Assembly (NCBI GenBank): GCA_030540435.1
Contig: JAUNWG010000016.1
Location: 1-38,927 of the forward strand
From: Eubacteriales bacterium
GTDB lineage: Bacteria > Bacillota > Clostridia > Oscillospirales > Butyricicoccaceae
Length of the DNA stretch: 38,927 nt
Reading direction: 5' to 3'
Part shown: positions 16,339-23,661 of the stretch, piece by piece
Position numbering within the stretch: position 1 is the first letter of the stretch
Layout of the letters: every line of letters starts with the position of its first letter
Program-made: the position numbers and the translations under genes
Notes under the pieces: generated by a model
The model's database searches: none
Told to the model about the DNA's origin: nothing
Seen by the model: the letters and a program-made list of their open reading frames with translations, nothing else

Positions 16339-17694
16339 TTATGCCTGCTGCATTTCTGCACGCATTGCACGGAAGGTCTTGCCGAATGCCGCCTGTGCAA
16401 TCAGCGGGATGACCATGATAAACCAGATGATAGGTTCGGATACTATAACACCCATATAGTCCAGACGCGGCACCAACAGGATAACGATCAGCACCTTGCC
16501 GACCAGCTCAATACTGCTGGAGATCAGCGGTGTTGTCAGATCGCCAAGTCCTTGCAGGGAATTGCGCAGGACAGAGATCACAACCGTAACAAAATAGAAA
16601 ACGGCATTGATATGCAAGTATTTTGTTGCTGTCCCAATGATCTCCGGCGTTGTACTACCGGTTACCATATAGATCAAGGTCGGAACGATCGTATACACAA
16701 TCGCAATGACGATCAAACACCACATCCACGACAGGAACAGCGCACGCCATATGCCGGCCTTAATGCGCGCGATCTGGCCTGCGCCTAAATTCTGGCTGCA
16801 ATAGGTCGCCATTGTTGTTGCTAGCACGGAAAATGGCATCATAAATACCTCTGTCAGCTTGCGCGCCGCTGTATGTGCCACAATAATATCCGCGCCAAAG
16901 GTATTGATCGCACTCTGTAGAACAACCGAACCGAGATTGACCAGCGACAGCATGAAGCCCATGGACAATCCCGTGCTATACATCCACTGAAATACATGCC
17001 GGTCATGAAAGAAACGCATAAAATCGTCCCGCCCCGGCACAAGCTGGGGATATTTTCGCTTGATAAACAACAGGCACATCAGCACAGAAATACCCTGTGC
17101 CATTACGGTTGCACCTGCCGCGCTCGGCACGCCCCAATCGAACACACAGATAAACAGAAGATCGAGCACAACATTAAATGCTGTGGACAAAACAAGGAAA
17201 ATCAGCGGCGTGATGCTGTCCCCCACCGCACGCAGGGTCGCCGCACAGGCATCATAAAACACCGTGACAAGCATACCTAACAGGATGATACGGAAATAGG
17301 ATGCGGACTGCGCCAGCAACTCCTCCGGCGTATTGAGAATACGCAGCAACGGTGTGAGGAACACGACTGTCAGTACTGTCAGCGCAGCTACAGTCACTGT
17401 ACTGAGTACAACCGTACCAGCTATCGCCTTTTTCATGCCCTTGTGATCGCCGCCGCCGAAATACCGCGCTGTAACGATCGCAAAACCGTTTGTCATACCC
17501 ATCAAAAAACCGATCATCAGTGAATTGAGGGAATTGGTCGCACCGACAGCTGCCAGCGCAGATTCTCCCAAAAAGCTGCCCACGATACGGGTATCTGTCA
17601 GGCTGTACACCAGCTGGAACAGGTTTCCTACCAACAGCGGAATCGCAAACTGCAGGATCAGCCTTGTGGGATTCCCCTTTGTCATATCCTTCAT
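16339..17694 (-). CDS. MATE-family efflux transporter
   Basis: The 451-residue protein has 12 membrane segments in two related halves, starting MTKGNPTRLILQFAIPLLVG and containing LFQLVYSLTDTRIVGSFLGE and, in the second half, MPFSVLATTMATYCSQNLGA. This is the DinF/NorM-like multidrug and toxin extrusion family, which exports compounds against a Na+ or H+ gradient. Start 17694 has AAAGGA 10 nt upstream; the frame continues to 17778 but that part would lie over a terminator hairpin, so it is excluded. The last residues are short and cytoplasmic. Substrate unknown. Confidence 0.92.
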   Translation of the reverse strand: MKDMTKGNPTRLILQFAIPLLVGNLFQLVYSLTDTRIVGSFLGESALAAVGATNSLNSLMIGFLMGMTNGFAIVTARYFGGGDHKGMKKAIAGTVVLSTVTVAALTVLTVVFLTPLLRILNTPEELLAQSASYFRIILLGMLVTVFYDACAATLRAVGDSITPLIFLVLSTAFNVVLDLLFICVFDWGVPSAAGATVMAQGISVLMCLLFIKRKYPQLVPGRDDFMRFFHDRHVFQWMYSTGLSMGFMLSLVNLGSVVLQSAINTFGADIIVAHTAARKLTEVFMMPFSVLATTMATYCSQNLGAGQIARIKAGIWRALFLSWMWCLIVIAIVYTIVPTLIYMVTGSTTPEIIGTATKYLHINAVFYFVTVVISVLRNSLQGLGDLTTPLISSSIELVGKVLIVILLVPRLDYMGVIVSEPIIWFIMVIPLIAQAAFGKTFRAMRAEMQQA

Positions 17695-17711
17695 TGCAAC
17701 AAAGTCCTTTA

Positions 17712-17747
17712 CAAAAAAATCAGGCGCCGACCCCTTCGGCACCTGAT
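17712..17747 (-). terminator. Strong hairpin-T terminator between rodA-like gene and MATE gene
   Basis: On the minus strand a 12-bp stem (ATCAGGTGCCGA with TCGGCGCCTGAT, one G-U pair) is followed by seven Ts, then directly by the MATE ribosome site. It ends the RodA transcript, and may act as an attenuator of the MATE gene. Confidence 0.85.
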
Positions 17748-17817
17748 TTATACTATCACGTTTTCCAACAGCGAACAATCTACATAACGTACAAAAAAAT
17801 TCAAATTTATGGGATTT

Positions 17818-19110
17818 TTATTCTTCGTTCTGATCGGAGCTTTTCTCCTGCTTGGGCTGCTCCACAGCTTTGTCTTTCTTCCACAGCTTTTTCCGTGCAC
17901 CGACCCACTGTTGCAGCTTTCTGCCTGACCTTGTTTCAAACATTGATACCCGCTCACGCTCCTCCGGCAGCGTACGCTCTGCTTCCGGCAGGCCATCCAG
18001 CCTGCGCTGTTTGCAGCGCCGTGAAACGCCTGCAACCATACCGAGGGCGAGATACATTGTAACGATAGAGGAGCCGCCATAGCTGAAGAACGGCAGTGTC
18101 AGGCCCATAACCGGACCAATGCCCAGACACATGAAAATATTTTCAAAGGTCTGGAACAGCAGCATACTGCCGACACCGACACAGATCAGTGAGGATATCT
18201 GCCCATGCGCACGGAACGCGACATAATAAACACGGAAGATGAGCGCAACCAACGCGATGACGATCGCCATACAGCCAATCAGGCCCCACTCTTCGCCCGC
18301 AACGCCGAAAATAAAGTCTGTCTGCTTTTCCGGCAGCATATTATTCTGCGTCTGGTTGCCGCGCAGGAAACCCGTACCTGTCAGTTTGCCGGAACCGATC
18401 GCAATGCGGCTCTGCTGCTGCTGCCAATAGGTATCCGGCGAGATCGTCGGGTCAAACAGCACCAGGATACGATCCTTTTGTACATTGTTGAGCACCTGCC
18501 ACAATATTGGCACGGCTGCACAGCCGAGGATCGCACCGCCCGCAAACCATTTCAGGCTCAAGCCGCCGGCAAACAGCATCAGCAGCGCGATGAATACATA
18601 CGGCAGCGACATGCCCACATCCTTTGACGGAATAATGATGGCTGCCATGACCACCAGCAGATGTGCACCAAGCATCAACAAGCTCTTGACACGGTTGAGC
18701 CGGTAACGCAGCATGTTTATCTGCTTGGCAAAGGTAAAAATAAATAACAGCTTGCCCAGCTCCGCAGGCTGGACGCCGATACCGCCGAAACGCAGCCAGC
18801 TCTTATTGCCGCCGTCTTCATAGCCGAAGAATATCAGCGAAAGCTGAAATAGAATATTGACAAGCAGTACAAGCCTCCAAATCGGCGCGAACCGCTCCAG
18901 ATCTATGTACGACAGAATGGCAAAGCCAATCAGTCCGAGCACGATGGCAACGCACTGGATGACGATATACCGTGTACTTCCGCCGTCCAAACTATGGGTG
19001 GCTGAATAAATCAGCACCAAACCGAACGCAGAGCACAGCAGTGCCAGCACAAGCAGGAAATAGTCCGTGGTGCGGACATACCGGCCAATTTCCTTTTTAA
19101 AATTCTGCAT
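17818..19110 (-). CDS. RodA/FtsW/SpoVE-family peptidoglycan polymerase
   Basis: This 430-residue SEDS protein has about ten membrane segments and polymerises lipid II with a partner penicillin-binding protein. Diagnostic stretches are LVLIYSATHS, GGNKSWLRFGGIGVQPAELG, the extracellular loop RIAIGSGKLTGTGFLRGNQT with FIFGVAGEEWGLIG, and the end LPFFSYGGSSIVTMYLALGM. Sequence is closer to RodA than to FtsW. The last 70 residues form a charged cytoplasmic tail (Lys/Glu/Gln rich) not typical of short RodA proteins. Start has AAAGGA 10 nt upstream. No mreB or pbp gene is adjacent, so which machine it serves is not certain. Confidence 0.9.
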   Translation of the reverse strand: MQNFKKEIGRYVRTTDYFLLVLALLCSAFGLVLIYSATHSLDGGSTRYIVIQCVAIVLGLIGFAILSYIDLERFAPIWRLVLLVNILFQLSLIFFGYEDGGNKSWLRFGGIGVQPAELGKLLFIFTFAKQINMLRYRLNRVKSLLMLGAHLLVVMAAIIIPSKDVGMSLPYVFIALLMLFAGGLSLKWFAGGAILGCAAVPILWQVLNNVQKDRILVLFDPTISPDTYWQQQQSRIAIGSGKLTGTGFLRGNQTQNNMLPEKQTDFIFGVAGEEWGLIGCMAIVIALVALIFRVYYVAFRAHGQISSLICVGVGSMLLFQTFENIFMCLGIGPVMGLTLPFFSYGGSSIVTMYLALGMVAGVSRRCKQRRLDGLPEAERTLPEERERVSMFETRSGRKLQQWVGARKKLWKKDKAVEQPKQEKSSDQNEE

Positions 19111-19173
19111 GAACCGATAATCCTTTCCGGAAATTTGGGCAGATCATGAAAACCACCCTGATTTATAGTTTCT

Positions 19174-19202
19174 ATCATACCACCTTTGCTTCAAACGGTA
19201 AA
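19174..19202 (-). promoter_or_regulatory. Promoter of the rodA-like gene
   Basis: Minus-strand TTTACC (19202-19197), 17 bp, TATGAT (19179-19174), about 60 nt before the ATG. Confidence 0.55.
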
Positions 19203-19330
19203 TAGTTTTTTTCCTTCATTATCGGCTGAATCCGCCGGAAAATCCGTGCTTCTGTCCCCAATCTACGGACAATTGTTCAACTTGATGCACAACTTCGCGC
19301 AAATTTTCCTGATTTTATGAATCCTGTCCA

Positions 19331-19359
19331 TTGTTTTCCTTCGAGAATCTGCGTATACT
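19331..19359 (+). promoter_or_regulatory. Distal promoter of the prfC leader
   Basis: TTGTTT (19331-19336), 17 bp, TATACT (19354-19359). Transcripts would begin near 19366, some 300 nt before prfC. Confidence 0.6.
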
Positions 19360-19491
19360 ATAGGTGTAATCAAGGGATGGACAAAATAAACGAAAAAGTT
19401 TTACTCTCCTTCGATTTACGGCTTATTTTATAGCCTGCCACCGCACAGTTTTCCCATTCTGTGCTTTCATATATCTCTCTCTTTACTGTAT

Positions 19492-19538
19492 GGCGTGCCG
19501 AATCTCCTACCAATCGGCACGCCGCTTTTCTGCCTTTT
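19492..19538 (+). terminator. First terminator-like hairpin in the prfC leader
   Basis: A perfect 10-bp stem GGCGTGCCGA (19492-19501) with TCGGCACGCC (19514-19523) is followed by GCTTTTCTGCC and a run of Ts. It would stop transcripts from the distal promoter at about 170 nt, giving either attenuation or a short leader RNA. Confidence 0.75.
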
Positions 19539-19553
19539 TTTGCGGGCAATCCA

Positions 19554-19582
19554 TTGTCTTTGCCCACAGTTTATGATATTAT
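19554..19582 (+). promoter_or_regulatory. Proximal promoter of prfC
   Basis: TTGTCT (19554-19559), 17 bp, TATTAT (19577-19582), just after the first hairpin and just before the second. Confidence 0.5.
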
Positions 19583-19590
19583 TATTTTGT

Positions 19591-19623
19591 ATGCGCCGCA
19601 TATCCCCTGCAGGCGCATTTTTT
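19591..19623 (+). terminator. Second terminator-like hairpin in the prfC leader
   Basis: ATGCGCC (19591-19597) pairs with GGCGCAT (19612-19618), extended inward by GCA/TGC across a bulge, and is followed by six Ts. It ends 32 nt before the prfC ribosome site and so must be read through or prevented for prfC to be made. Confidence 0.75.
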
Positions 19624-19669
19624 ACAGAACAATGCTGTATAAAACAACCCTGATCGGAGGTTTTATCTT

Positions 19670-21268
19670 TTGCCAGATTTAAAATCAGAAATTACAAAGC
19701 GCCGCACGTTTGCGATCATTTCGCATCCGGACGCCGGCAAAACAACAATTACAGAAAAATTCCTGCTCTATGGTGGAGCGATCCAGCTTGCCGGTACAGT
19801 TAAGGGTAAGAAAAACACCCGCCATGCCGTTTCCGACTGGATGGAAATTGAAAAACAGCGCGGTATTTCCGTCACGTCCTCTGTCCTGCAGTTTGAATAC
19901 GATAACCACTGTATCAATATTCTGGATACGCCGGGCCATCAGGACTTCTCGGAGGACACCTACCGCACACTGATGGCAGCGGATTCTGCGATCATGGTCA
20001 TCGATGCATCCAAGGGTGTCGAGGCACAGACCCGCAAGCTGTTCAAGGTCTGTTCCATGCGCGGCATCCCGATTTTTACTTTCATCAACAAAATGGACCT
20101 GGAATCCCGCGACCCGTACGACCTTCTGGACGAGCTGGAAAAGGAGCTTGGCATTGACACCTATGCTGTCAACTGGCCCATCGGCTGCGGCAAGGAATTT
20201 AAGGGCGTATACGACCGCCAGAAAAACCACATCATGGCATTTGAGGCTGCATCCGTTTCGGGTACAAAGGAAGCAAAATCTACGATTTACGCCATTGATG
20301 ACCCGGCGCTGGAGCCGTTGGTCGGACAGCGCCTGTGGGACACCTTACAGGACGATATCGAACTGCTCTCCGGTGCAGGTGAAGATTTTGATATTGACCG
20401 CGTCCACGCCGGCACGCTGTCTCCGGTGTTCTTCGGCTCTGCGCTGACCAACTTCGGCGTAGAACCGTTCCTGCAGTATTTTCTGGAAATGACGCCGCCG
20501 CCGACTGCACGCACCTCGCGCGGCGAATTGATCGACCCGTTTGACGAGCATTTTTCCGCCTTTGTCTTCAAGATTCAGGCAAATATGAACAAGGCGCACC
20601 GCGACCGCATCGCTTTCATGCGTATCTGCTCCGGCAAGTTTGAAAAAGGCATGGATGTTTTCCATGTACAGGCAGGCAAAAAAATGCAGCTTGCGCAGCC
20701 GCAGCAGATCATGGCGCAGGATCGCGCGATTATTGATGAAGCATATGCAGGCGATATCATCGGCGTATTTGACCCCGGTATTTTCTCGATTGGCGATACC
20801 GTGTGCACTCCAGGCTTTGACTGCAAATTCTCCGGCATTCCGACCTTTGCACCGGAGGTATTCTGCCGCATCCGCCAGAAGGATACCATGAAGCGCAAGC
20901 AGTTTATCAAGGGTATGGAACAGATCGCACAGGAAGGCGCCATCCAGATCTTCCAGGAGCCACACACCGGCATGGAGGAAGTAATCGTCGGCGTTGTCGG
21001 CACACTGCAGCTGGACGTGCTGGAATACCGCCTGAAGAACGAGTACCGTGTTGATATCGTCATGGAAAGCCTGCCATACCAATACCTGCGCTGGATCGAA
21101 AATGAGGACATTCAGCCGGATGAGCTGAAGATTACCTCAGACAGCAAGGTTGTACAGGATTACCGCGGACGTTATCTGCTGCTGTTTACCAGCATGTGGA
21201 ATATGAACTGGGCTATTGACAAAAACCCGGATCTGCAGCTGGCTGAATTTGGCCGCGCAGAGGAATAA
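19670..21268 (+). CDS. prfC: Peptide chain release factor 3
   Basis: RF3 is the GTPase that recycles RF1/RF2 from the ribosome. The 532-residue protein has ITKRRTFAIISHPDAGKTTI (G1), KQRGISVTSSVLQF (G2), the G3 motif DTPGHQDFSEDTYRTL, FINKMDLESRDP (G4) and domains 2-3 through YQYLRWIENED; the context is RF3 rather than EF-G or a tetracycline-protection protein, whose length is greater. It starts at TTG 19670 with GGAGG 9 nt upstream; no alternative ATG exists before the G domain, so the weak start codon is real. Two terminator-like hairpins and two promoters precede it, so expression is probably tuned by readthrough. Confidence 0.95.
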   Translation: MPDLKSEITKRRTFAIISHPDAGKTTITEKFLLYGGAIQLAGTVKGKKNTRHAVSDWMEIEKQRGISVTSSVLQFEYDNHCINILDTPGHQDFSEDTYRTLMAADSAIMVIDASKGVEAQTRKLFKVCSMRGIPIFTFINKMDLESRDPYDLLDELEKELGIDTYAVNWPIGCGKEFKGVYDRQKNHIMAFEAASVSGTKEAKSTIYAIDDPALEPLVGQRLWDTLQDDIELLSGAGEDFDIDRVHAGTLSPVFFGSALTNFGVEPFLQYFLEMTPPPTARTSRGELIDPFDEHFSAFVFKIQANMNKAHRDRIAFMRICSGKFEKGMDVFHVQAGKKMQLAQPQQIMAQDRAIIDEAYAGDIIGVFDPGIFSIGDTVCTPGFDCKFSGIPTFAPEVFCRIRQKDTMKRKQFIKGMEQIAQEGAIQIFQEPHTGMEEVIVGVVGTLQLDVLEYRLKNEYRVDIVMESLPYQYLRWIENEDIQPDELKITSDSKVVQDYRGRYLLLFTSMWNMNWAIDKNPDLQLAEFGRAEE

Positions 21269-21287
21269 TACCATCCAAATATACAAC

Positions 21288-21322
21288 AGGAGCACATGCG
21301 CTTGCATGTGCTCCTTGCTTTT
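21288..21322. terminator. Terminator between prfC and bioY
   Basis: Perfect 12-bp stem (21288-21299 with 21304-21315), 4-nt loop, then TGCTTTTGC. It serves prfC and, more weakly, the convergent bioY. Confidence 0.85.
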
Positions 21323-21354
21323 GCTGTCAACTTTTATACATATCTTGCTGATTC

Positions 21355-21906
21355 CTACTTAATCAAGCCTGCCTGCGCCAGACGGCGGCGAATCTGTGGA
21401 CCGATCACAGCCGCAATAACGATCTTTGCCAGATCGCCCGGAATGAACGGCAGAACACCTGCTGCCAGCGCAGCGGAAAAGCTCATGCTTGCCTGAAATG
21501 CCAGCCACGCCGTGCCGAATGCATAGCACACGATTGTACCCAGCACCATGCCAATGAAGCTCGGCACGAGTTTGCACTGGAACGTATCGATACACCAGCC
21601 ACAAATCAGCGCCATAAAGATAAAGCCGATCAAATAACCGCCAGTCGGGCCAAACAGCTTACCAACACCGCCGGAAAAGCCGGAAAATACCGGTACACCA
21701 ACCAGACCGATCAGCAGATATACAATGTAGCTGACAGTGCCGCGCTTGCAGCCGAGTACGTATATAGCCAGATATACAGCAAAGTTTGTAAGAGAGATCG
21801 GCACGACGCCGATCGGTACCGAAAGCGGACCAAGGATACAGGTAACCGCTGCCATAACAGCGATCAGAGTCATTTCCTGTACGTTTGTCTTTTTCTTTTG
21901 TTCCAT
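21355..21906 (-). CDS. bioY: Biotin transporter BioY
   Basis: BioY is the substrate-binding membrane subunit of ECF-type biotin uptake. The 183-residue protein has six membrane segments and the family landmarks LSVPIGVVPISLTNFAVYLA, GCKRGTVSYIVYLLIGLVGV and the signature FSGGVGKLFGPTGGYLIGF. Length is standard. No ECF ATPase or T subunit is nearby, so it would use a shared energy module encoded elsewhere or act alone. Its start lies within the 3' end of the AraC-type gene, but a near-consensus promoter just upstream gives it independent transcription, with a 25-bp palindrome at the start site. Confidence 0.94.
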   Translation of the reverse strand: MEQKKKTNVQEMTLIAVMAAVTCILGPLSVPIGVVPISLTNFAVYLAIYVLGCKRGTVSYIVYLLIGLVGVPVFSGFSGGVGKLFGPTGGYLIGFIFMALICGWCIDTFQCKLVPSFIGMVLGTIVCYAFGTAWLAFQASMSFSAALAAGVLPFIPGDLAKIVIAAVIGPQIRRRLAQAGLIK

Positions 21907-22904
21907 TTCATTTCACCTGCAATATAAAAATCCTGATTCATTGAACCAGGATTAGTATACACGTAACGCAGCACAATGTCAACCTTTTTCTTTATCTGGT
22001 TAACACCATTTCCTTCTTCCACGACAGCACGACGGAACTGCTTGGGTGTACAGCCCACGTGCTCCCGGAAGGAACGGATAAAATTGGTCGTGCTGTGGAA
22101 GCCACATTCCTCCGCAACACGCTCGACAGACTTCTGTGATACCGAAAGCAGCTGGCGCGCCATCGTAATGCGCAGGTTGACGAGATACGCATGGGGCGAC
22201 ATGGAGGTGCATTTACGGAACAGGCGGCTGAAATAATATTCGCTCAGGTTTACCTGATCAGCAATCTGCTCAATGGACAGCTTTTCGGAAAAATGATGCT
22301 CCATAAATGCGATTGCACGCAGTACAGCGGCGTTTTGGACAGATTCCTTCTGCCCGTCCTGCACGGCCAGCTCTGCTAAAATACGGTACAGCTGTGCAGA
22401 AATACGGTGCTCGTCATAGGTCGTATCCGTGACCAATGCAAAAATGCTCTGTACCGCGCTCTGTACCTCCACGGAACGCACTGGACGGACAAAGTACCCC
22501 TTTTCACCCGCAAGCAGACGGTAATATTCCTCACTGCTGCCGCCGCGGAAATAAATATACCGGAAGGAAACTCCCTCAACCGCGCCATAGGTATGCGGCA
22601 AGCGGCAGTCCAGCAGGATCGCTTCACCGGCATGTACCTCAAATTCCGTGCCTTTATACCGGAAAAACATGCCGCCGCTGTCCACAACAGCAAGCATAAA
22701 ATAATCCAGACAATTCCGGCGGACCACATAGGTCTGGTCACAGAAATAATGTCCAACATAGGATGCATAGATCAATGCAGTCCGCGCAAATTCTGACGGG
22801 AGGTGTAGGAACACCTTGGACGGCGGTAGCACGCCGCCATTATCCATTCCCCCGTTTTTGTCATGTAAATCGGCTGAAAATGCCGTGTCCTCATAATTTC
22901 TCAT
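21870..22904 (-). CDS. AraC-family transcriptional regulator
   Basis: The 344-residue protein joins an N-terminal cupin-like sensing domain (residues about 25-165, with EFEVHAGEAILLDCRLPHTY) to a C-terminal AraC DNA-binding domain with two helix-turn-helix motifs (LSIEQIADQVNLSEYYFSRLF and QKSVERVAEECGFHSTTNFI, ending FREHVGCTPKQFRRA). Such proteins respond to sugars or related ligands. The C-terminal 45 residues beyond the domain overlap the bioY promoter and start. The ATG at 22904 has no ribosome site and falls at the predicted +1 of its promoter, so the mRNA may be leaderless; a later start at 22847 is also possible. Target genes are not evident. Confidence 0.88.
   Translation of the reverse strand: MRNYEDTAFSADLHDKNGGMDNGGVLPPSKVFLHLPSEFARTALIYASYVGHYFCDQTYVVRRNCLDYFMLAVVDSGGMFFRYKGTEFEVHAGEAILLDCRLPHTYGAVEGVSFRYIYFRGGSSEEYYRLLAGEKGYFVRPVRSVEVQSAVQSIFALVTDTTYDEHRISAQLYRILAELAVQDGQKESVQNAAVLRAIAFMEHHFSEKLSIEQIADQVNLSEYYFSRLFRKCTSMSPHAYLVNLRITMARQLLSVSQKSVERVAEECGFHSTTNFIRSFREHVGCTPKQFRRAVVEEGNGVNQIKKKVDIVLRYVYTNPGSMNQDFYIAGEMKWNKRKRQTYRK
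21929..21953. promoter_or_regulatory. 25-bp palindrome at the bioY transcription start
   Basis: Two 12-nt arms (AATCCTGATTCA and TGAACCAGGATT, one mismatch) around a central T. It lies at the predicted bioY start site (about 21947), so it cannot fold fully in bioY mRNA; an operator for a repressor is the better reading. It also lies inside the last codons of the AraC-type gene. Confidence 0.55.
21954..21982 (-). promoter_or_regulatory. Promoter of bioY
   Basis: Minus-strand TTGACA (21982-21977), 17 bp, TATACT (21959-21954), within the 3' end of the AraC-family gene. Confidence 0.75.
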
Positions 22905-22910
22905 GCTGAT

Positions 22911-22939
22911 ATCATACCATGCGGCGGTTTTTCTGTAAA
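22911..22939 (-). promoter_or_regulatory. Promoter of the AraC-family gene
   Basis: Minus-strand TTTACA (22939-22934), 17 bp, TATGAT (22916-22911). The -10 box is only 6 nt from the ATG. Confidence 0.65.
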
Positions 22940-23016
22940 CCCTTTCCAGCCAAATTTATTCCATATTTTGGATATTCTTTTTGTTTTCGACCTGCATGTA
23001 CATACAGGAGCAGGAA

Positions 23017-23514
23017 TCATTTTTGCTGTGTCCGATGCTGTAAAAATCCTGTGAGGAAGTTTTTTGCCAGGCTTTTCGGTACAATTTCCTCTTCCGCCCG
23101 ATCCAGTGGCACCCATGCTGCACGGTCGACCTCATCTGTCATGCCGCTCAGGTCCTCGCTGTCTGCAATGCAGGAAAAATTCAACATCAGCGTATTGCTC
23201 GGTTCAAAAAACCGACTCTGCTGAAACGTGATATCATGCACATCCAAGCCAACCTCTTCCTTCACCTCTCGTGCAACAGCATGCTCTGCCTGTTCACCGC
23301 GGTTTACATAGCCTGCCACGAGGATATTGCGCGTTCTTCCATACTGCTGGATGAGCAGCACATGTGTCTGCGCCGGATTTAAAACCTCCATGCTGACAGC
23401 GGTATTATAGATCGGAAAACGGAACTGCTGGCAATGCGGACAGTACTGCACCATGCCCTCGCGCTCCAGATATTTCTCCGTCAGCTTTGTGCCGCATTCA
23501 TAACAAAACTTCAT
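23017..23514 (-). CDS. NUDIX hydrolase with zinc ribbon (NudC-like)
   Basis: This 165-residue protein has an N-terminal four-cysteine zinc ribbon (Cys4, Cys7, Cys25, Cys28) followed by a NUDIX domain whose box, residues 68-90, fits the GX5EX7REUXEEXGU pattern exactly (GYVNRGEQ then REVKEEVGL). NUDIX enzymes cleave nucleoside diphosphates linked to another group. The ribbon plus NUDIX order, and a loose SRFFEPSNTLM after the box where NudC has its SQPWPFPxS motif, suggest an NADH pyrophosphatase or RNA-decapping relative, shorter than NudC (about 260). GGAGCGG precedes the ATG. It is divergent from the M20 gene. Confidence 0.85.
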   Translation of the reverse strand: MKFCYECGTKLTEKYLEREGMVQYCPHCQQFRFPIYNTAVSMEVLNPAQTHVLLIQQYGRTRNILVAGYVNRGEQAEHAVAREVKEEVGLDVHDITFQQSRFFEPSNTLMLNFSCIADSEDLSGMTDEVDRAAWVPLDRAEEEIVPKSLAKNFLTGFLQHRTQQK

Positions 23515-23580
23515 TTTTTCCGCTCCTTCATTTTAACCTTTACTTAACCTTTACCTTATGCTTTTTCTTCGTACAGATAT

Positions 23581-23608
23581 ATTATACCCGGATCGCTTCA
23601 TCTTGCAA
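23581..23608 (-). promoter_or_regulatory. Promoter of the NUDIX gene (shared -35)
   Basis: Minus-strand TTGCAA (23608-23603), 16 bp, TATAAT (23586-23581). The -35 hexamer is its own complement and also serves the divergent promoter. Confidence 0.65.
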
Positions 23609-23631
23609 CCGCTTTTTCTTCGCAGTATACT
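23603..23631 (+). promoter_or_regulatory. Promoter of the M20 amidohydrolase gene (shared -35)
   Basis: TTGCAA (23603-23608), 17 bp, TATACT (23626-23631), about 30 nt before the ATG and using the same -35 bases as the NUDIX promoter. Confidence 0.65.
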
Positions 23632-23661
23632 AATAGCAGAATCATCTGGGAGGACCTATCT

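Noticed and set aside
19633..19683. A 16-codon frame overlapping the prfC start
   Set aside because: No ribosome site of its own; the GGAGG within it is spaced for prfC.
23533..23556. Two direct copies of TAACCTTTAC 11 bp apart before the NUDIX gene
   Set aside because: Only two copies within an AT-rich leader; no dyad or known motif, so chance duplication is likely.
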